DNA of 64,000 bases from Anaerolineales bacterium (GCA_019637675.1 JAHBVE010000002.1:124001-188000), one strand, 5' to 3'. Numbered from the stretch's first letter, positions 35,745 through 45,106 are shown. Numbers and translations: made by a program. The notes: a model not told the origin generated them from the letters alone.

Positions 35745-36986
35745 ATGCTCACTACTTTCGTCCAACGCATCCGCACGATCTACAACGAGTTTCCGCGCGC
35801 CTTCTGGCCGGTGGTCGCCGTCTCCTTTGTGGATGGCATCGGCCGCACCCTGCTCTTTCCATTCTTCGCGCTCTACGTAACTCAGCGTTTCAACATCGGC
35901 GCTACGCAGGCCGGCCTGGTGCTCGGCACCTTCTCGGTCTTCGCCCTCCTCGGCTCGATGGTAGGCGGCGCACTCACCGATCGCATCGGCCGCAAGAAGC
36001 TCATCATTGCTGGGTTGGTGTTCAGCGCCCTCACCACCATTTCGCTCGGCCTGGTGACCGACCTGCGCTGGATGTTCGTGCTGGCCGCGGTCAGCGGCAT
36101 CTTCGGCGAGCTGGCCGGCCCGGCTCACCAGGCGATGATCGCTGACATCCTGCCCGAGGAGCAGCGCCAGGAGGGCTTCGGCATCCTGCGCGTGGTGAAC
36201 AACATGACCTGGATCGTTGGACCCAGCATCGGCGGCCTGCTGGCCGGCTTCTCGTTCTTCTATCTCTTTATCGCCGACGCGATCATCAGCGGCGTCGTGG
36301 CGCTGCTGTTCTTCATCTACATTAGCGAGACCAAGCCAAAAGCTACCGAAGCACAGGCCAGCGAGAAGCTGGGCCAGACCTTTGCCGGCTACTTCACCGT
36401 GCTGCGTGATCTGCCCTTCGTGGCCTTCATCCTGGCCTGCATCCTGATGGGCATGGTCTACATCCAAATGTACGGCACGCTCTCCATCTTCTTGCGTGAC
36501 CAGTACAGCATTGACCCGCAAGGCTTTGGCCTGCTGATGACCACCAGCGGCATCACTGTGATCCTGTTCCAGTTGTGGGTGACCCGCGTCATCAAGTGGC
36601 GTCCGCCTTTCCTGATGATGGCGCTCGGCACCCTCTTTTACGTCATCGGCTTCAGCCTGTTCGGCGTCGTGGCGGTGTACTGGCTATTCATGGCCGCCAT
36701 CGTGATCATCACCATCGGCGAGATGATCGTGGTGCCTACCGCTTCCGCCCTGGCGGCCAACTTTGCGCCCGAGGCGATGCGCGGCCGCTACATGGCCATG
36801 TTCAGCCTGGTGTGGGCGTTGCCGGCCGCCCTTGGCCCGGCCGCCGCCGGCTACATTCTGGATAATTACAACCCCAACCTGCTGTGGCTGGGCGGCGGCG
36901 CGGTGTGCGCTGCGGCGGTGGCCTTCTTCTATTACTTGCACCTGCGCCTGGGCAAGCGCGAGCGCTTCGCCCCCGCCAAACCCTAA
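35745..36986 (+). CDS. MFS transporter (MdtH-like)
   Basis: This 413-residue major facilitator has 12 segments. Motif A GGALTDRIGRKKLIIAG follows segment 2 and the antiporter-like stretch VVNNMTWIVGPSIGGLLAG lies in segment 5. The overall pattern resembles drug-efflux MFS proteins of the MdtH group; the substrate is unknown. An extended -10 element TGCTATACT lies about 24 bases upstream of the ATG and AAAGCGAGG could be the ribosome binding site. It sits between the pseudouridine synthase and the GT-C/NHL gene on the same strand. Confidence 0.85.
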   Translation: MLTTFVQRIRTIYNEFPRAFWPVVAVSFVDGIGRTLLFPFFALYVTQRFNIGATQAGLVLGTFSVFALLGSMVGGALTDRIGRKKLIIAGLVFSALTTISLGLVTDLRWMFVLAAVSGIFGELAGPAHQAMIADILPEEQRQEGFGILRVVNNMTWIVGPSIGGLLAGFSFFYLFIADAIISGVVALLFFIYISETKPKATEAQASEKLGQTFAGYFTVLRDLPFVAFILACILMGMVYIQMYGTLSIFLRDQYSIDPQGFGLLMTTSGITVILFQLWVTRVIKWRPPFLMMALGTLFYVIGFSLFGVVAVYWLFMAAIVIITIGEMIVVPTASALAANFAPEAMRGRYMAMFSLVWALPAALGPAAAGYILDNYNPNLLWLGGGAVCAAAVAFFYYLHLRLGKRERFAPAKP

Positions 36987-37076
36987 CACCGCACCTATCC
37001 GCCGTTCAGTTGCCGAATGGCGCGCCTGCCCGTACAATTGGGTGCATACCCCTCCCTACATAAAAGAAAAAAACCT

Positions 37077-40000
37077 ATGGCCAAAGAACGCACCCCTTCC
37101 CAACAAAGCTGGCTGGATCGCCCGCTGCTTGGCAACCGGCGCTTTAGCTGGGAACACGCCGTCGTGGTCTTGCTGCTGCTGGCAGCCGTAGTGACCCGCT
37201 TCCACATGCTGGGCGAGCGCGTCATGAGCCACGACGAAACCACCCATGTGTACTTCTCATGGCAGCTCTTCAAAGGTCAGGGTTACCAGCACCACCCGCT
37301 CAGCCACGGGCCGGTCCAGTTCCACATGCTGGCCCTGAGCTATTTCCTGTTCGGCGACAATGACTTCACCGCTCGCGCCCCGCAAGCCTTGTTCGGCGTG
37401 GCGGTGGTGTTCTTCGTATGGTGGGCCTTCCGGCGTTACCTGGGGCGTACGGCCGCGTTATTGGCGTCGTTCTTCTTCCTTATCTCGCCGTATGTGATGT
37501 ACTACAGCCGCTACGCACGCAATGAGATCTTTGTGACCCTGTTTGGCCTGGTGATGCTATGGGCCATCCTGCGTTATCTGGATACTGGACTGCATAAATA
37601 CATTTACATAGCAGTAGCGGCCATCTCACTGCATTTCACATCTAAAGAAACTTCATTCATCTATTTGGCTCAGGCGCTGATCTTCCTCGGCCTGGTGTTC
37701 CTGTGGCGCATTGGCCCGCGCAAATGGAAGGGCAAGAACACGCGCCTGATCTTCTTCGTCACACTGATCCTGAGCGCATCCCTGTTCCTGCTCGCCATCG
37801 GCGCCCAGATCCAGGCCAGCGAGAGCGGCGCCGCCGCGGTGAGCGCCACGCAAGTCGAAGAGCCTGTTGTGGCCACCGAGACCGGGCCAACCGAGTTCAG
37901 CTCGCCCCTCTCCGCCACCACCATCATCCTCGGCGGCTTAGGCGCTGCCTCGCTCATCACTGCGTTGGTCGCCCTGTTCATGGGCTACGGCTTACCGCGC
38001 CTGCGCCAGGAGCGCGCCTTCGTGTTGATGGGCCTGCTGTTCGCGCTCGTGCTGCCGCATTTGGCCGCCTTCCCCATCCGCTGGCTGCACCACGACCCGA
38101 TGGCCTATCAGGACACAAGCAATCTGATCTTCATCGCAGGCATCGTGGCGGTGCTGGTCCTGCTCTCGGGCGGGCTGGGCTTCCTCATCAACGGCCGCGC
38201 CTGGCTCATCAGCACGGCCGTCTTCTACGCTATTTTCGTGCCCTTCTACACCACCATCTTCAGCAACGGGGTGGGCTTCTTCTCCGGCCTGGTCGGCTCG
38301 CTCGGCTACTGGCTGGAGCAGCAAGCCGTGGAGCGCGGTAACCAACCCTCCTACTACTACTGGGGCGTGCAGATCCCCATATACGAGTTTCTCGCCGCGG
38401 CCGGCAGCCTGCTGGCCGCCGTGATGGGCCTGCGCAGCCTGAACCGCCTGCGTGACGCCGAGCCTGACACCGACACCGAAGATCGCGACCTGCTGCCGCA
38501 CGAGAGCCGCCGCACGGCGCTGGTGCTCTTCGCCTTCTGGGCCATCTCGGCCCTGGCGGCTTACACCATCGCCGGCGAGCGTATGCCCTGGCTGACCCTG
38601 CACATCGCCATCCCCATGCTGCTGCTGGCCGCCTGGGCCGTCAGCCGCCTGATCGCCCGCCTGCAATGGGCCAACTTTGCAAAGAACAACGGCTGGCTGC
38701 TGTTGGGCTCGCTGGCCCTGGCGCTCGTCGCTGGCTTCAACCTGCTCAGCTCACTATGGGGCACGCAGCCGCCCTTCCAGGGCAATGAGCTGCCTCAGCT
38801 CCAAGCCACCTATCACTTCCTGTTCTTCCTCATCACCCTGGCGCTCGGCGTCTATGGCGTGATGCATTACAGCCTGCAAGGCAACTGGAGCAGCAAGCAC
38901 ATCAGCAAGCTGGCGCTCCTGCTGGTCTTTGCCGCCCTGGCGCTGGTGACCCTGCGCGTCTCGCTGCGCGCCAACTTCCGCACCTACGATCAAGCCACGG
39001 AGTATCTGGTCTACGCGCACATGGCGCCCGGCGCCAAGATCGCCATGAGCCAGATCGAAGAGATCTCACGCCGCACCACCGACACGCTTGATCTGCAGGT
39101 GGCCTACGACAACGAGACCTCCTACCCCTTCTGGTGGTATCTGCGCAATTACCCCAACCAGCGCTACTACGCAGACCAGCCCAGCCGCGATCTGCGCCAG
39201 TTCCCCGTCATCATCGTAGGCGACACCAACTACGGCAAGATCGAGCCGATCGTGGGCCAGAGCTTCTACATGTTCGAGTACATGCGCATCTGGTGGCCCA
39301 ATCAGGATTATTTCGATTTCACCCGCAGCAGTATCGGCTACCGCTTCACCTCTGAGACCGGCCTGCCGGCCACCGAGATGTCCACCGGCGAATACTTGCG
39401 CCGGGTCGCCATCCGCCTGTGGGAATATTTTGGCGACGCCACCATGCGCCAGAACCTCTGGGATATCTGGCTGCACAGCGATTTCACCGGCTATCTTGAA
39501 GGCAAGGGCCAGAACCCCAGCCTGGAAGCCTGGTCGCCCGGGCGCACGATGCGGGTCTACATCCGCAAGGATGTCGCCGCCCAGATCTGGGACTATGGCG
39601 TGCAAGGCCTGGCGCCGGAGGACGTGCTGGCTGACCCCTACGAGGGTAAGGGCCGCGCCCTGGCGCCGCAGTTCACCATCGGCGGCTTCGGCAGCGAGCC
39701 GGGGCAATTCATTGCCCCGCGTAACGCCGCCGTGGCGCCGGATGGCACGCTGTACGTAGCCGACACCGGCAACCACCGCATCCAGCACCTCTCGCCCGAG
39801 GGCAGCGTGCTCAGCATCTGGGGCAGCTTCGGCGATGTGGCCAGCGGCAGCGCCGAGGGCGGCATCTTCAATGAGCCCTGGTCCGTCGCCGTTTCACCGG
39901 ATGGGCGCTCGGTGTATGTGGCCGACACCTGGAACCACCGCATCCAGCAATTCACCGCCAGCGGTCAGTTCGTTCGCATGTGGGGCTACTTCGGGCAGGA

Positions 40001-40550
40001 CGAAAGCTCCGGCGCGCTATGGGGCCCGCGTGATGTGGCGGTGCTCTCAGATGGCAACGTCATCGTGACCGATACCGGCAACAAGCGCATCCGCATGTAT
40101 GACGCCCAGGGCAATCACCTGGCAGACTATGGCGAGTTCGGCTTTGAAGCCGGCCAATTCGATGAGCCGGTCGGCCTGGCCTACGACGCCGCGCTCGAGC
40201 GCATCTATGTGGCCGACACCTGGAACCAGCGCGTGCAAGTGCTGGAATATCGCGACGGACGCTTCATCCCCATCACCCACTGGGAGGTCGCCGGCTGGTA
40301 CGGCCAATCGCTCGTCAACAAACCGTATCTCAGCGTGGGCAAGGATAGCCAGGTCTTCATTGCTGACCCGGAGGCTGGCCGCGTACTGGTCTACAACCCG
40401 GATGGTACGCTGGCCTACTTCTTCGGCGGCTACGACCAGGAAGCCGCCAACATCCTGGTCGCCCAGGGCGCCGCGGCTGACCCCAACGGCGGGGTCTGGG
40501 TCATCGACAGCCAGAATGCGGTGGTGATGTGGTTTGAGGAGAGCCAGTAG
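37077..40550 (+). CDS. GT-C (TIGR03663/Agl23-like) membrane protein fused to an NHL beta-propeller
   Basis: This 1157-residue protein has two parts. Residues about 27-635 hold some 13 membrane segments, with MSHDETTHVYFSWQLFKGQG near 50-69. That acidic first loop is as in the TIGR03663 family, linked to archaeal-type glycosylation or flippase-associated Agl23. A soluble stretch follows (about 640-860). Residues about 866-1157 are at least five NHL repeats, for example VAPDGTLYVADTGNHRIQ and YVADTWNQRVQVLEY, forming a beta-propeller on the outer face. The GT-C part suggests transfer of a lipid-linked sugar and the propeller could bind the acceptor. ATG 37077 lacks a strong binding site; TACAAT at 37034 may be its -10. 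The stop abuts a family A hairpin. Confidence 0.82.
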   Translation: MAKERTPSQQSWLDRPLLGNRRFSWEHAVVVLLLLAAVVTRFHMLGERVMSHDETTHVYFSWQLFKGQGYQHHPLSHGPVQFHMLALSYFLFGDNDFTARAPQALFGVAVVFFVWWAFRRYLGRTAALLASFFFLISPYVMYYSRYARNEIFVTLFGLVMLWAILRYLDTGLHKYIYIAVAAISLHFTSKETSFIYLAQALIFLGLVFLWRIGPRKWKGKNTRLIFFVTLILSASLFLLAIGAQIQASESGAAAVSATQVEEPVVATETGPTEFSSPLSATTIILGGLGAASLITALVALFMGYGLPRLRQERAFVLMGLLFALVLPHLAAFPIRWLHHDPMAYQDTSNLIFIAGIVAVLVLLSGGLGFLINGRAWLISTAVFYAIFVPFYTTIFSNGVGFFSGLVGSLGYWLEQQAVERGNQPSYYYWGVQIPIYEFLAAAGSLLAAVMGLRSLNRLRDAEPDTDTEDRDLLPHESRRTALVLFAFWAISALAAYTIAGERMPWLTLHIAIPMLLLAAWAVSRLIARLQWANFAKNNGWLLLGSLALALVAGFNLLSSLWGTQPPFQGNELPQLQATYHFLFFLITLALGVYGVMHYSLQGNWSSKHISKLALLLVFAALALVTLRVSLRANFRTYDQATEYLVYAHMAPGAKIAMSQIEEISRRTTDTLDLQVAYDNETSYPFWWYLRNYPNQRYYADQPSRDLRQFPVIIVGDTNYGKIEPIVGQSFYMFEYMRIWWPNQDYFDFTRSSIGYRFTSETGLPATEMSTGEYLRRVAIRLWEYFGDATMRQNLWDIWLHSDFTGYLEGKGQNPSLEAWSPGRTMRVYIRKDVAAQIWDYGVQGLAPEDVLADPYEGKGRALAPQFTIGGFGSEPGQFIAPRNAAVAPDGTLYVADTGNHRIQHLSPEGSVLSIWGSFGDVASGSAEGGIFNEPWSVAVSPDGRSVYVADTWNHRIQQFTASGQFVRMWGYFGQDESSGALWGPRDVAVLSDGNVIVTDTGNKRIRMYDAQGNHLADYGEFGFEAGQFDEPVGLAYDAALERIYVADTWNQRVQVLEYRDGRFIPITHWEVAGWYGQSLVNKPYLSVGKDSQVFIADPEAGRVLVYNPDGTLAYFFGGYDQEAANILVAQGAAADPNGGVWVIDSQNAVVMWFEESQ

Positions 40551-40632
40551 TCAGTGAATAGTGATTGGTGAGCAGGAAAATCTCTACGCGAGCCCTTCCT
40601 GTTCACTGGTTACTGATCACTCATCACTATCC
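40548..40632. repeat. Heptad hairpin repeat (family A, copy 5) between convergent genes
   Basis: GTGAATA GTGATTG GTGAGCA units (40554-40575) face TGTTCAC TGGTTAC TGATCAC TCATCAC (40599-40627). The far arm encodes the last residues and the TGA stop of the small membrane protein on the minus strand. Confidence 0.78.
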
Positions 40633-40970
40633 CTAACATGCAAGCTGTGAAACGCGCGATGCAGCATGGGCGAAATGATGATGCCCGTGGTGAAAGCGAA
40701 CACCAGGCCTGACACCAGCGCATACGCCGTGGCGAACAGCTTGCCGCCATCCGAGGCGATGGCATCCACCGGCCCCATGCCTGACAGGATCATCGAAGCA
40801 TTCAGCAGCGCATCCAGCAGCGGCAAGCCGGCCAGCCAGTGGTAGCCCAGCGTACCCAGCAGCAGGAACAGCGCCATCACGCCCAACGCCAGCAGCACAT
40901 GCCGCCCCACCCGCAGAAAGAACAGCTTGCGCGGCAGCAGCGGCTGGCTGCGGTGCTCGTAGCGAAACAT
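40617..40970 (-). CDS. Small two-segment membrane protein, unknown function
   Basis: This 117-residue protein has a basic N-terminus (RYEHRSQPLLPRK), one membrane segment at about 24-47 and another at about 78-103. Between them is a short loop ALLNASMILSGMGPV that could be a re-entrant segment. Similar short proteins occur widely but carry no assigned function. TATAAT ends 6 bases before ATG 40970. A longer reading through sucC on the opposite strand is rejected. The last residues DSDE and the stop codon come from the family A hairpin. Confidence 0.7.
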   Translation of the reverse strand: MFRYEHRSQPLLPRKLFFLRVGRHVLLALGVMALFLLLGTLGYHWLAGLPLLDALLNASMILSGMGPVDAIASDGGKLFATAYALVSGLVFAFTTGIIISPMLHRAFHSLHVRDSDE

Positions 40971-40976
40971 CCAGCC

Positions 40977-40982
40977 ATTATA
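40977..40982 (-). promoter_or_regulatory. -10 element of the small membrane protein gene, leaderless
   Basis: TATAAT, 6 bases (GGCTGG) and ATG on the minus strand. Confidence 0.62.
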
Positions 40983-41027
40983 TGCCCGCCCACTACGCCG
41001 CCCAAAACTGCGCGCCCGCCGCTCTGT

Positions 41028-41033
41028 TATAAT
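41028..41033 (+). promoter_or_regulatory. -10 element of sucC
   Basis: TATAAT points toward sucC, about 90 bases before its ATG. It is divergent from the promoter at 40977-40982. Confidence 0.5.
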
Positions 41034-41123
41034 GCCCCCGTTTTGCCGTAAGCAGCAGTAACGCAACCCGGCAGTAACGCAACTATCCTTGATCCGCTCT
41101 CTTTCAAAGGAGCATTCCCTGAT

Positions 41124-42260
41124 ATGAAGCTGCACGAATTCGACTCCAAGAAGATATTCGCCCAGTATGGCGTGCCTGTGCCCAAGGGCAAGATCGCCAA
41201 GACCCCCAAAGAAGCCGGCGAGATCGCCAAGAAACTGGGCGGCGCGGTGGTGGTGAAGGCCCAGGTGCTGGTGGGCGGCCGCGGCAAAGCCGGCGGCGTA
41301 AAGGTGGTTAAGACCGCCAAACAAGCCCAGGACGCCGCCAAGCAGATCCTCGGCATGGACATCAAGGGCCTGCCGGTGCGCAAAGTCCTGATCGACCCTG
41401 CCATCGGCATCGCCAGCGAGATCTATCTCGGCATCACCAATGACCGCGCGGCCCGCCAGCCGGTCATGATCGCTTCGGCCGCCGGCGGCGTTGACATCGA
41501 AGAGGTGGCCGCCACCAACCCGGAGAAGATCATCCGCGTCCACGTCAACCCCCTGCTGGGCCTGCAGGACTACAACATCCGTGACCTGGCCGTAGGCATC
41601 GAGCTCGACCGCAACCACTGGGCCGCCTTCCACACCATCTGCAAGGGCCTGTGGGAAGCCTACAAGAACTCAGACGCCACCCTGGCCGAGATCAATCCGC
41701 TGGTCATCACCAAAGACAACGAACTGCTGGCCATCGACGGCAAGATGCTCATCGACGACAACGCCATCTTCCGCCAGCCCAAGCTGGCCAAGCTGCGCGA
41801 CATGGACGAGGAAACCCCGGCCGAGACCCAGGCCCGCAAGAGCGGCCTGACCTACATCCAGCTGGATGGCGAGATCGGCTGCATGGTCAACGGCGCTGGC
41901 CTGGCGATGGCCACCATGGACATCATCAAGCTGTTCGGCGGCGAGCCGGCCAACTTCCTGGATATTGGCGGCGGTGCCAACGCCGAAAAGGTGGCGGCCG
42001 CCCTGCGCATCATCCTGCAGGACAAGAACGTGAAAGCCGTGCTGTTCAACATCTTCGGCGGCATCACCCGCGGCGACGAGGTGGCCAAGGGCATCCTCGC
42101 GGCGCTCAAGACCATCAAGACTGACGTGCCGATGGTGGTGCGCCTGGCCGGCACCAACGCCGCCGAGGGCCGCGCCCTGCTGGCAGACGCCAACATGATC
42201 ACGGCCGAAACCCTGGCCGAAGCCGCCCAGAAAGCTGTCCAAGCGGCCAAAGGCAGGTAA
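41124..42260 (+). CDS. sucC: Succinate-CoA ligase beta subunit
   Basis: This 378-residue ATP-grasp subunit works with SucD to interconvert succinyl-CoA and succinate in the TCA cycle. The N-terminus [20 protein letters not shown], the ATP-grasp segment [19 protein letters not shown] and the metal and phosphate region LAEINPLVI are diagnostic. [25 protein letters not shown] and [16 protein letters not shown] match the carboxy-terminal CoA-binding domain. AAGGAGC lies upstream of the ATG. It is separated from sucD by a 480-base insertion holding a GxxExxY gene between inverted repeats. Confidence 0.97.
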   Translation: MKLHEFDSKKIFAQYGVPVPKGKIAKTPKEAGEIAKKLGGAVVVKAQVLVGGRGKAGGVKVVKTAKQAQDAAKQILGMDIKGLPVRKVLIDPAIGIASEIYLGITNDRAARQPVMIASAAGGVDIEEVAATNPEKIIRVHVNPLLGLQDYNIRDLAVGIELDRNHWAAFHTICKGLWEAYKNSDATLAEINPLVITKDNELLAIDGKMLIDDNAIFRQPKLAKLRDMDEETPAETQARKSGLTYIQLDGEIGCMVNGAGLAMATMDIIKLFGGEPANFLDIGGGANAEKVAAALRIILQDKNVKAVLFNIFGGITRGDEVAKGILAALKTIKTDVPMVVRLAGTNAAEGRALLADANMITAETLAEAAQKAVQAAKGR

Positions 42261-42264
42261 AAGG

Positions 42265-42719
42265 CTAACCACAAAGACACAAAGGGCACAAAGAATGAAT
42301 CAAAAAGAAAGGGCCAATGAGCTTTCCAAGCAAATCATTGGCGCTGCCATCGAGGTTCATTCGACGTTGGGGCCAGGGCTGCTTGAATCGGCCTACCTGA
42401 CAAGCTTGTGCCACGAAATGAGTCTGCGTGGAATTGCCTTTGCGAGAGAAGTTGCACTGCCTGTGAAGTACAAAGACGTAAAGCTGGACGCAGGCTACAG
42501 AATGGATTTGCTGGTTGAAGGCTTGGTGATTGTGGAAACAAAGACAGTAGAGCGTATTCAAGCCATTCATGAGGCTCAGTTGCTAACGTATCTGAAATTG
42601 ACGAATCTATGGCTTGGAATGCTACTTAACTTCAACGTGCTCTTCCTGAAACATGGAATTCGCCGAGTAGTCAACGGATAAACAAAACTTTGTGCCCTTT
42701 GTGGCTTTGTGGTTAAGGC
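42265..42719. mobile_element. Putative element: GxxExxY gene between family B inverted repeats (copy 3)
   Basis: The left arm TAACCACAAAGACACAAAGG (42266-42293) and the right arm CTTTGTGGCTTTGTGGTTA (ending about 42715) are inverted copies. They exactly bracket the gene at 42295-42681. The same hairpin without cargo occurs at 9141-9220 and 23829-23910. The element lies between sucC and sucD. No transposase or target duplication was recognised, so mobility is inference. Confidence 0.6.
42295..42681 (+). CDS. GxxExxY-family protein (PD-(D/E)XK nuclease-like)
   Basis: This 128-residue protein carries the family motif G28-L-L-E31-S-A-Y34 in STLGPGLLESAYL. It also has a candidate nuclease core: D71 in YRMDLLVEG and E81-T-K83 in IVETKTVE, plus Q95 in EAQLLTYLK. 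Catalytic activity and biological role of the family are not settled. The base composition is lower in GC than neighbouring genes, with many A/T third positions, consistent with acquisition. The ATG starts two bases after the left inverted repeat and the stop lies six bases before the right one. GxxExxY genes commonly appear as scattered single genes, which fits this insertion. Confidence 0.88.
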   Translation: MNQKERANELSKQIIGAAIEVHSTLGPGLLESAYLTSLCHEMSLRGIAFAREVALPVKYKDVKLDAGYRMDLLVEGLVIVETKTVERIQAIHEAQLLTYLKLTNLWLGMLLNFNVLFLKHGIRRVVNG

Positions 42720-42743
42720 TTTATTACGAAAGGAAGTAACTAA

Positions 42744-43607
42744 ATGGGAATTTTGGCTGACAAGAACACCCGCGTAGTCGTGCAAGGCATCACCGGCAAC
42801 GAGGGCTTGTTCCACTCCCAGCGCATGCTGGAATACGGCACGCAGGTCGTCGGCGGCGTGCGCCCCGGCAAGGGCGGCGAATGGGTGCTGGATGGCAAAG
42901 TGCCGGTCTTCGACTCCGTCAAGGTTGCAGTCGACGCCACGGGCGCCGACTGCAGCATGATCATCGTACCGTTGGCCGCCGCCGCGGACGCCATGCTGGA
43001 GGCCGCCGACGCCGGCGTGCGCCTGATCGTGTGCCTCACTGAGGGCATCCCCCTGCAGGACATGATGCGCGTGCGCGCTTACCTCGACTCCAAGGGCGTG
43101 CTGCTCATCGGCCCCAACTGCCCTGGCCTGCTGACCCCCGGCCAGACCAAGATCGGCTTCATCCCCGGCGACAACGCCATTCCCGGTAACATCGGCGTGG
43201 TGTCCCGCTCCGGCACGCTGACTTACGAGGTGCTCTACGCCCTCAAGCAGGTTGGCATGGGCTCCAGCACCACCGTCGGCATCGGCGGCGACCCGGTCAA
43301 GGGCCTCAACTTCATCGACATCCTGCAGATGTTCGAGGAAGACCCGCTGACCGACAAAGTCGTGATGATCGGCGAGATCGGCGGCAGCGACGAAGAGAAG
43401 GCTGCCGAATACATCAGTAAGCACATGACCAAGCCGGTCGTCGGCTTCATCGCCGGCCGCGCTGCCCCTCCGGGCAAGCGCATGGGCCATGCCGGCGCCA
43501 TCGTCGAAGGCAGCGCCGGCGGCGCCGAAGACAAGATCGCCGCGCTCACCAAGGCCGGCGTGCGCGTGGCCGACTATCCGGAGCAGATCCCGGATATGCT
43601 CAAGTAA
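42744..43607 (+). CDS. sucD: Succinate-CoA ligase alpha subunit
   Basis: This 287-residue CoA-binding subunit is the partner of SucC. The CoA-binding Rossmann fold begins [11 protein letters not shown], and [16 protein letters not shown] and [12 protein letters not shown] are standard. The phosphohistidine lies in [20 protein letters not shown] lies upstream of ATG 42744. It should be co-transcribed with sucC through the inserted GxxExxY gene, unless the hairpin arms reduce read-through. A bidirectional terminator follows. Confidence 0.97.
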   Translation: MGILADKNTRVVVQGITGNEGLFHSQRMLEYGTQVVGGVRPGKGGEWVLDGKVPVFDSVKVAVDATGADCSMIIVPLAAAADAMLEAADAGVRLIVCLTEGIPLQDMMRVRAYLDSKGVLLIGPNCPGLLTPGQTKIGFIPGDNAIPGNIGVVSRSGTLTYEVLYALKQVGMGSSTTVGIGGDPVKGLNFIDILQMFEEDPLTDKVVMIGEIGGSDEEKAAEYISKHMTKPVVGFIAGRAAPPGKRMGHAGAIVEGSAGGAEDKIAALTKAGVRVADYPEQIPDMLK

Positions 43608-43618
43608 CCAGGCAAACA

Positions 43619-43647
43619 AAAAGAGCGGCGAACGCCGCTCTTTTTTG
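43619..43647. terminator. Bidirectional Rho-independent terminator (sucD / acpP)
   Basis: A 10-bp stem AAGAGCGGCG/CGCCGCTCTT with a 2-base loop is flanked by A and T runs between convergent genes. Confidence 0.9.
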
Positions 43648-43663
43648 TTGGCTCAGAGTTTGG

Positions 43664-43897
43664 CTACTTCTTGCCTTCGATGTAGTCGACCGCGCCGCCC
43701 ACCGTGGTGATGCTCTGCGCGTCCTCATCGGAGATCTCGATGCTCAGCTTGTCCTCGAGCGCCATGATGAGTTCCACAATGTCCAGAGAATCAGCCTCGA
43801 GGTCCTCACGGAAACGAGCCTCACGGGTGACCTTGGCAGCATCTACGCCGAGCAACTCGACGACAGTAGCCTTTACTTGTTCAAATGTATCCGACAT
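43664..43897 (-). CDS. acpP: Acyl carrier protein
   Basis: This 77-residue acidic carrier protein for fatty acid synthesis has the phosphopantetheine site S37 in [19 protein letters not shown] 43897 is chosen because GGAGG lies 7 bases upstream and family N-termini start there; an upstream extension is not supported. No fab genes are adjacent, so acpP stands alone here, divergent from the IPP isomerase gene. A TAGAAT on the minus strand near 43930 is a likely -10 element, giving a leader of about 25-30 bases with a conventional ribosome binding site. Confidence 0.95.
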   Translation of the reverse strand: MSDTFEQVKATVVELLGVDAAKVTREARFREDLEADSLDIVELIMALEDKLSIEISDEDAQSITTVGGAVDYIEGKK

Positions 43898-43960
43898 GTA
43901 TGCCTCCAGAAGTTTTGACTGCGTTATTCTACCTTCACCAGCCACTAATCAGGCGCTAAA

Positions 43961-43989
43961 TTGACAGCCCAATTTGCGGCTGGTAAACT
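43961..43989 (+). promoter_or_regulatory. Sigma-70 type promoter of the IPP isomerase gene
   Basis: TTGACA (43961-43966), 17 bases and TAAACT (43984-43989). The start codon lies about 22 bases beyond the expected transcript start, with AGGA at 44002. Confidence 0.75.
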
Positions 43990-44017
43990 AGCCATCACTC
44001 CACAGGAACACTACTAC

Positions 44018-45052
44018 ATGGCGAAAGTTACGGGTACCGGCGCCCGAAAAGCCGATCACATCCGCATCAATCTTGAAGAAGATGTGCGCTCCGGCCTCAC
44101 CACCGGCTTCGAAAAGTACTCCTTCCTCCACAACGCCCTGCCGGAGCTTGACCTCGCCGAGGTGGACCTCGCCGTACAAGTCTTCGGCAAGCAACTCAAA
44201 TCCCCCATCCTGATCTCCTCCATGACCGGCGGCACTGACGAGGCCGGCCAGATCAACCAGGCCCTGGCCGAAGCCGCCCAGGAAACCGGCATCGCCCTCG
44301 GCCTCGGCAGCCAGCGCGCCGCCATCGAGGACCCCAAGCTCGAGACCACTTTCCGCGTCCGCAATGTCGCGCCCGACATCCTGCTGTTCGCCAATGTCGG
44401 CGCGGTGCAGCTCAACTATGGCTACGGCCTGAACCATCTGCAGCGCGCCGTAGACATGGCCGAGGCGGATGCGCTGATGCTGCACCTCAACGCCGTGCAA
44501 GAAGCCGTGCAGCCTGAGGGCGACACGAACTTCAGCGGCCTGCTCAAGAAGATCGAGATCATGTGCAAGCAGTTGCCCGTGCCGGTCGTAGTGAAAGAGG
44601 TCGGCTGGGGCATCTCCGGCGAGCTGGCCAAGCAGTTGGCCCGCGCCGGCGTGCAAGCCATCGATGTGGCCGGCGCAGGCGGCACCTCGTGGAGCCAGGT
44701 CGAGATGCACCGCGCCAAGAATCCCAGCCAGGCCCGCTTGGCCGCCGCCTTCGTGGACTGGGGCATCCCCACCGCCGAGAGCATCATGCAGGTGCGCCAG
44801 GCCGTGAAGACCATGCGCATCTTCGCCTCCGGCGGGCTGCGCAGCGGCGTGGATATCGCCAAGGGCATTGCCCTCGGCGCTGAGCTGGGCGGCATGGCCG
44901 GCCCGTTCCTCAAAGCCGCGGTCAAGTCCAGCAAAGCCGTCGTGGAGACCATCAACGAAGTCAGCCGTGAGCTGCAGGTCGCCATGTTCGCCGCCGGCGC
45001 TGGCAGCATCAGCGCCCTGCAGGCCGTGCCGCTGATCTACCGCGGCGACTGA
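44018..45052 (+). CDS. fni: Type 2 isopentenyl-diphosphate delta-isomerase (FMN-dependent)
   Basis: This 344-residue TIM-barrel flavoprotein interconverts IPP and [19 protein letters not shown] at the N-terminus, the FMN region [23 protein letters not shown], and the Gln of [14 protein letters not shown] that protonates substrate are all present. [11 protein letters not shown] and [10 protein letters not shown] bind phosphate and FMN, followed by [23 protein letters not shown] 44018 is used; upstream in-frame codons precede the promoter. The prenyl synthase gene follows, so both serve isoprenoid synthesis, although each has its own -10 element. Confidence 0.95.
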   Translation: MAKVTGTGARKADHIRINLEEDVRSGLTTGFEKYSFLHNALPELDLAEVDLAVQVFGKQLKSPILISSMTGGTDEAGQINQALAEAAQETGIALGLGSQRAAIEDPKLETTFRVRNVAPDILLFANVGAVQLNYGYGLNHLQRAVDMAEADALMLHLNAVQEAVQPEGDTNFSGLLKKIEIMCKQLPVPVVVKEVGWGISGELAKQLARAGVQAIDVAGAGGTSWSQVEMHRAKNPSQARLAAAFVDWGIPTAESIMQVRQAVKTMRIFASGGLRSGVDIAKGIALGAELGGMAGPFLKAAVKSSKAVVETINEVSRELQVAMFAAGAGSISALQAVPLIYRGD

Positions 45053-45092
45053 CCCCGCATCCCGCTAACTTCAAAATCCACCTGGCTGGGTC

Positions 45093-45098
45093 TATAAT
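45093..45098 (+). promoter_or_regulatory. -10 element of the prenyl synthase gene, leaderless
   Basis: TATAAT, 8 bases (CCAGCTCT) and ATG 45107. Confidence 0.6.
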
Positions 45099-45106
45099 CC
45101 AGCTCT

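Noticed and set aside
40971..41633. Long N-terminal extension of the small membrane protein on the minus strand
   Set aside because: It is the antisense shadow of sucC; the promoter and start at 40970 explain the gene.
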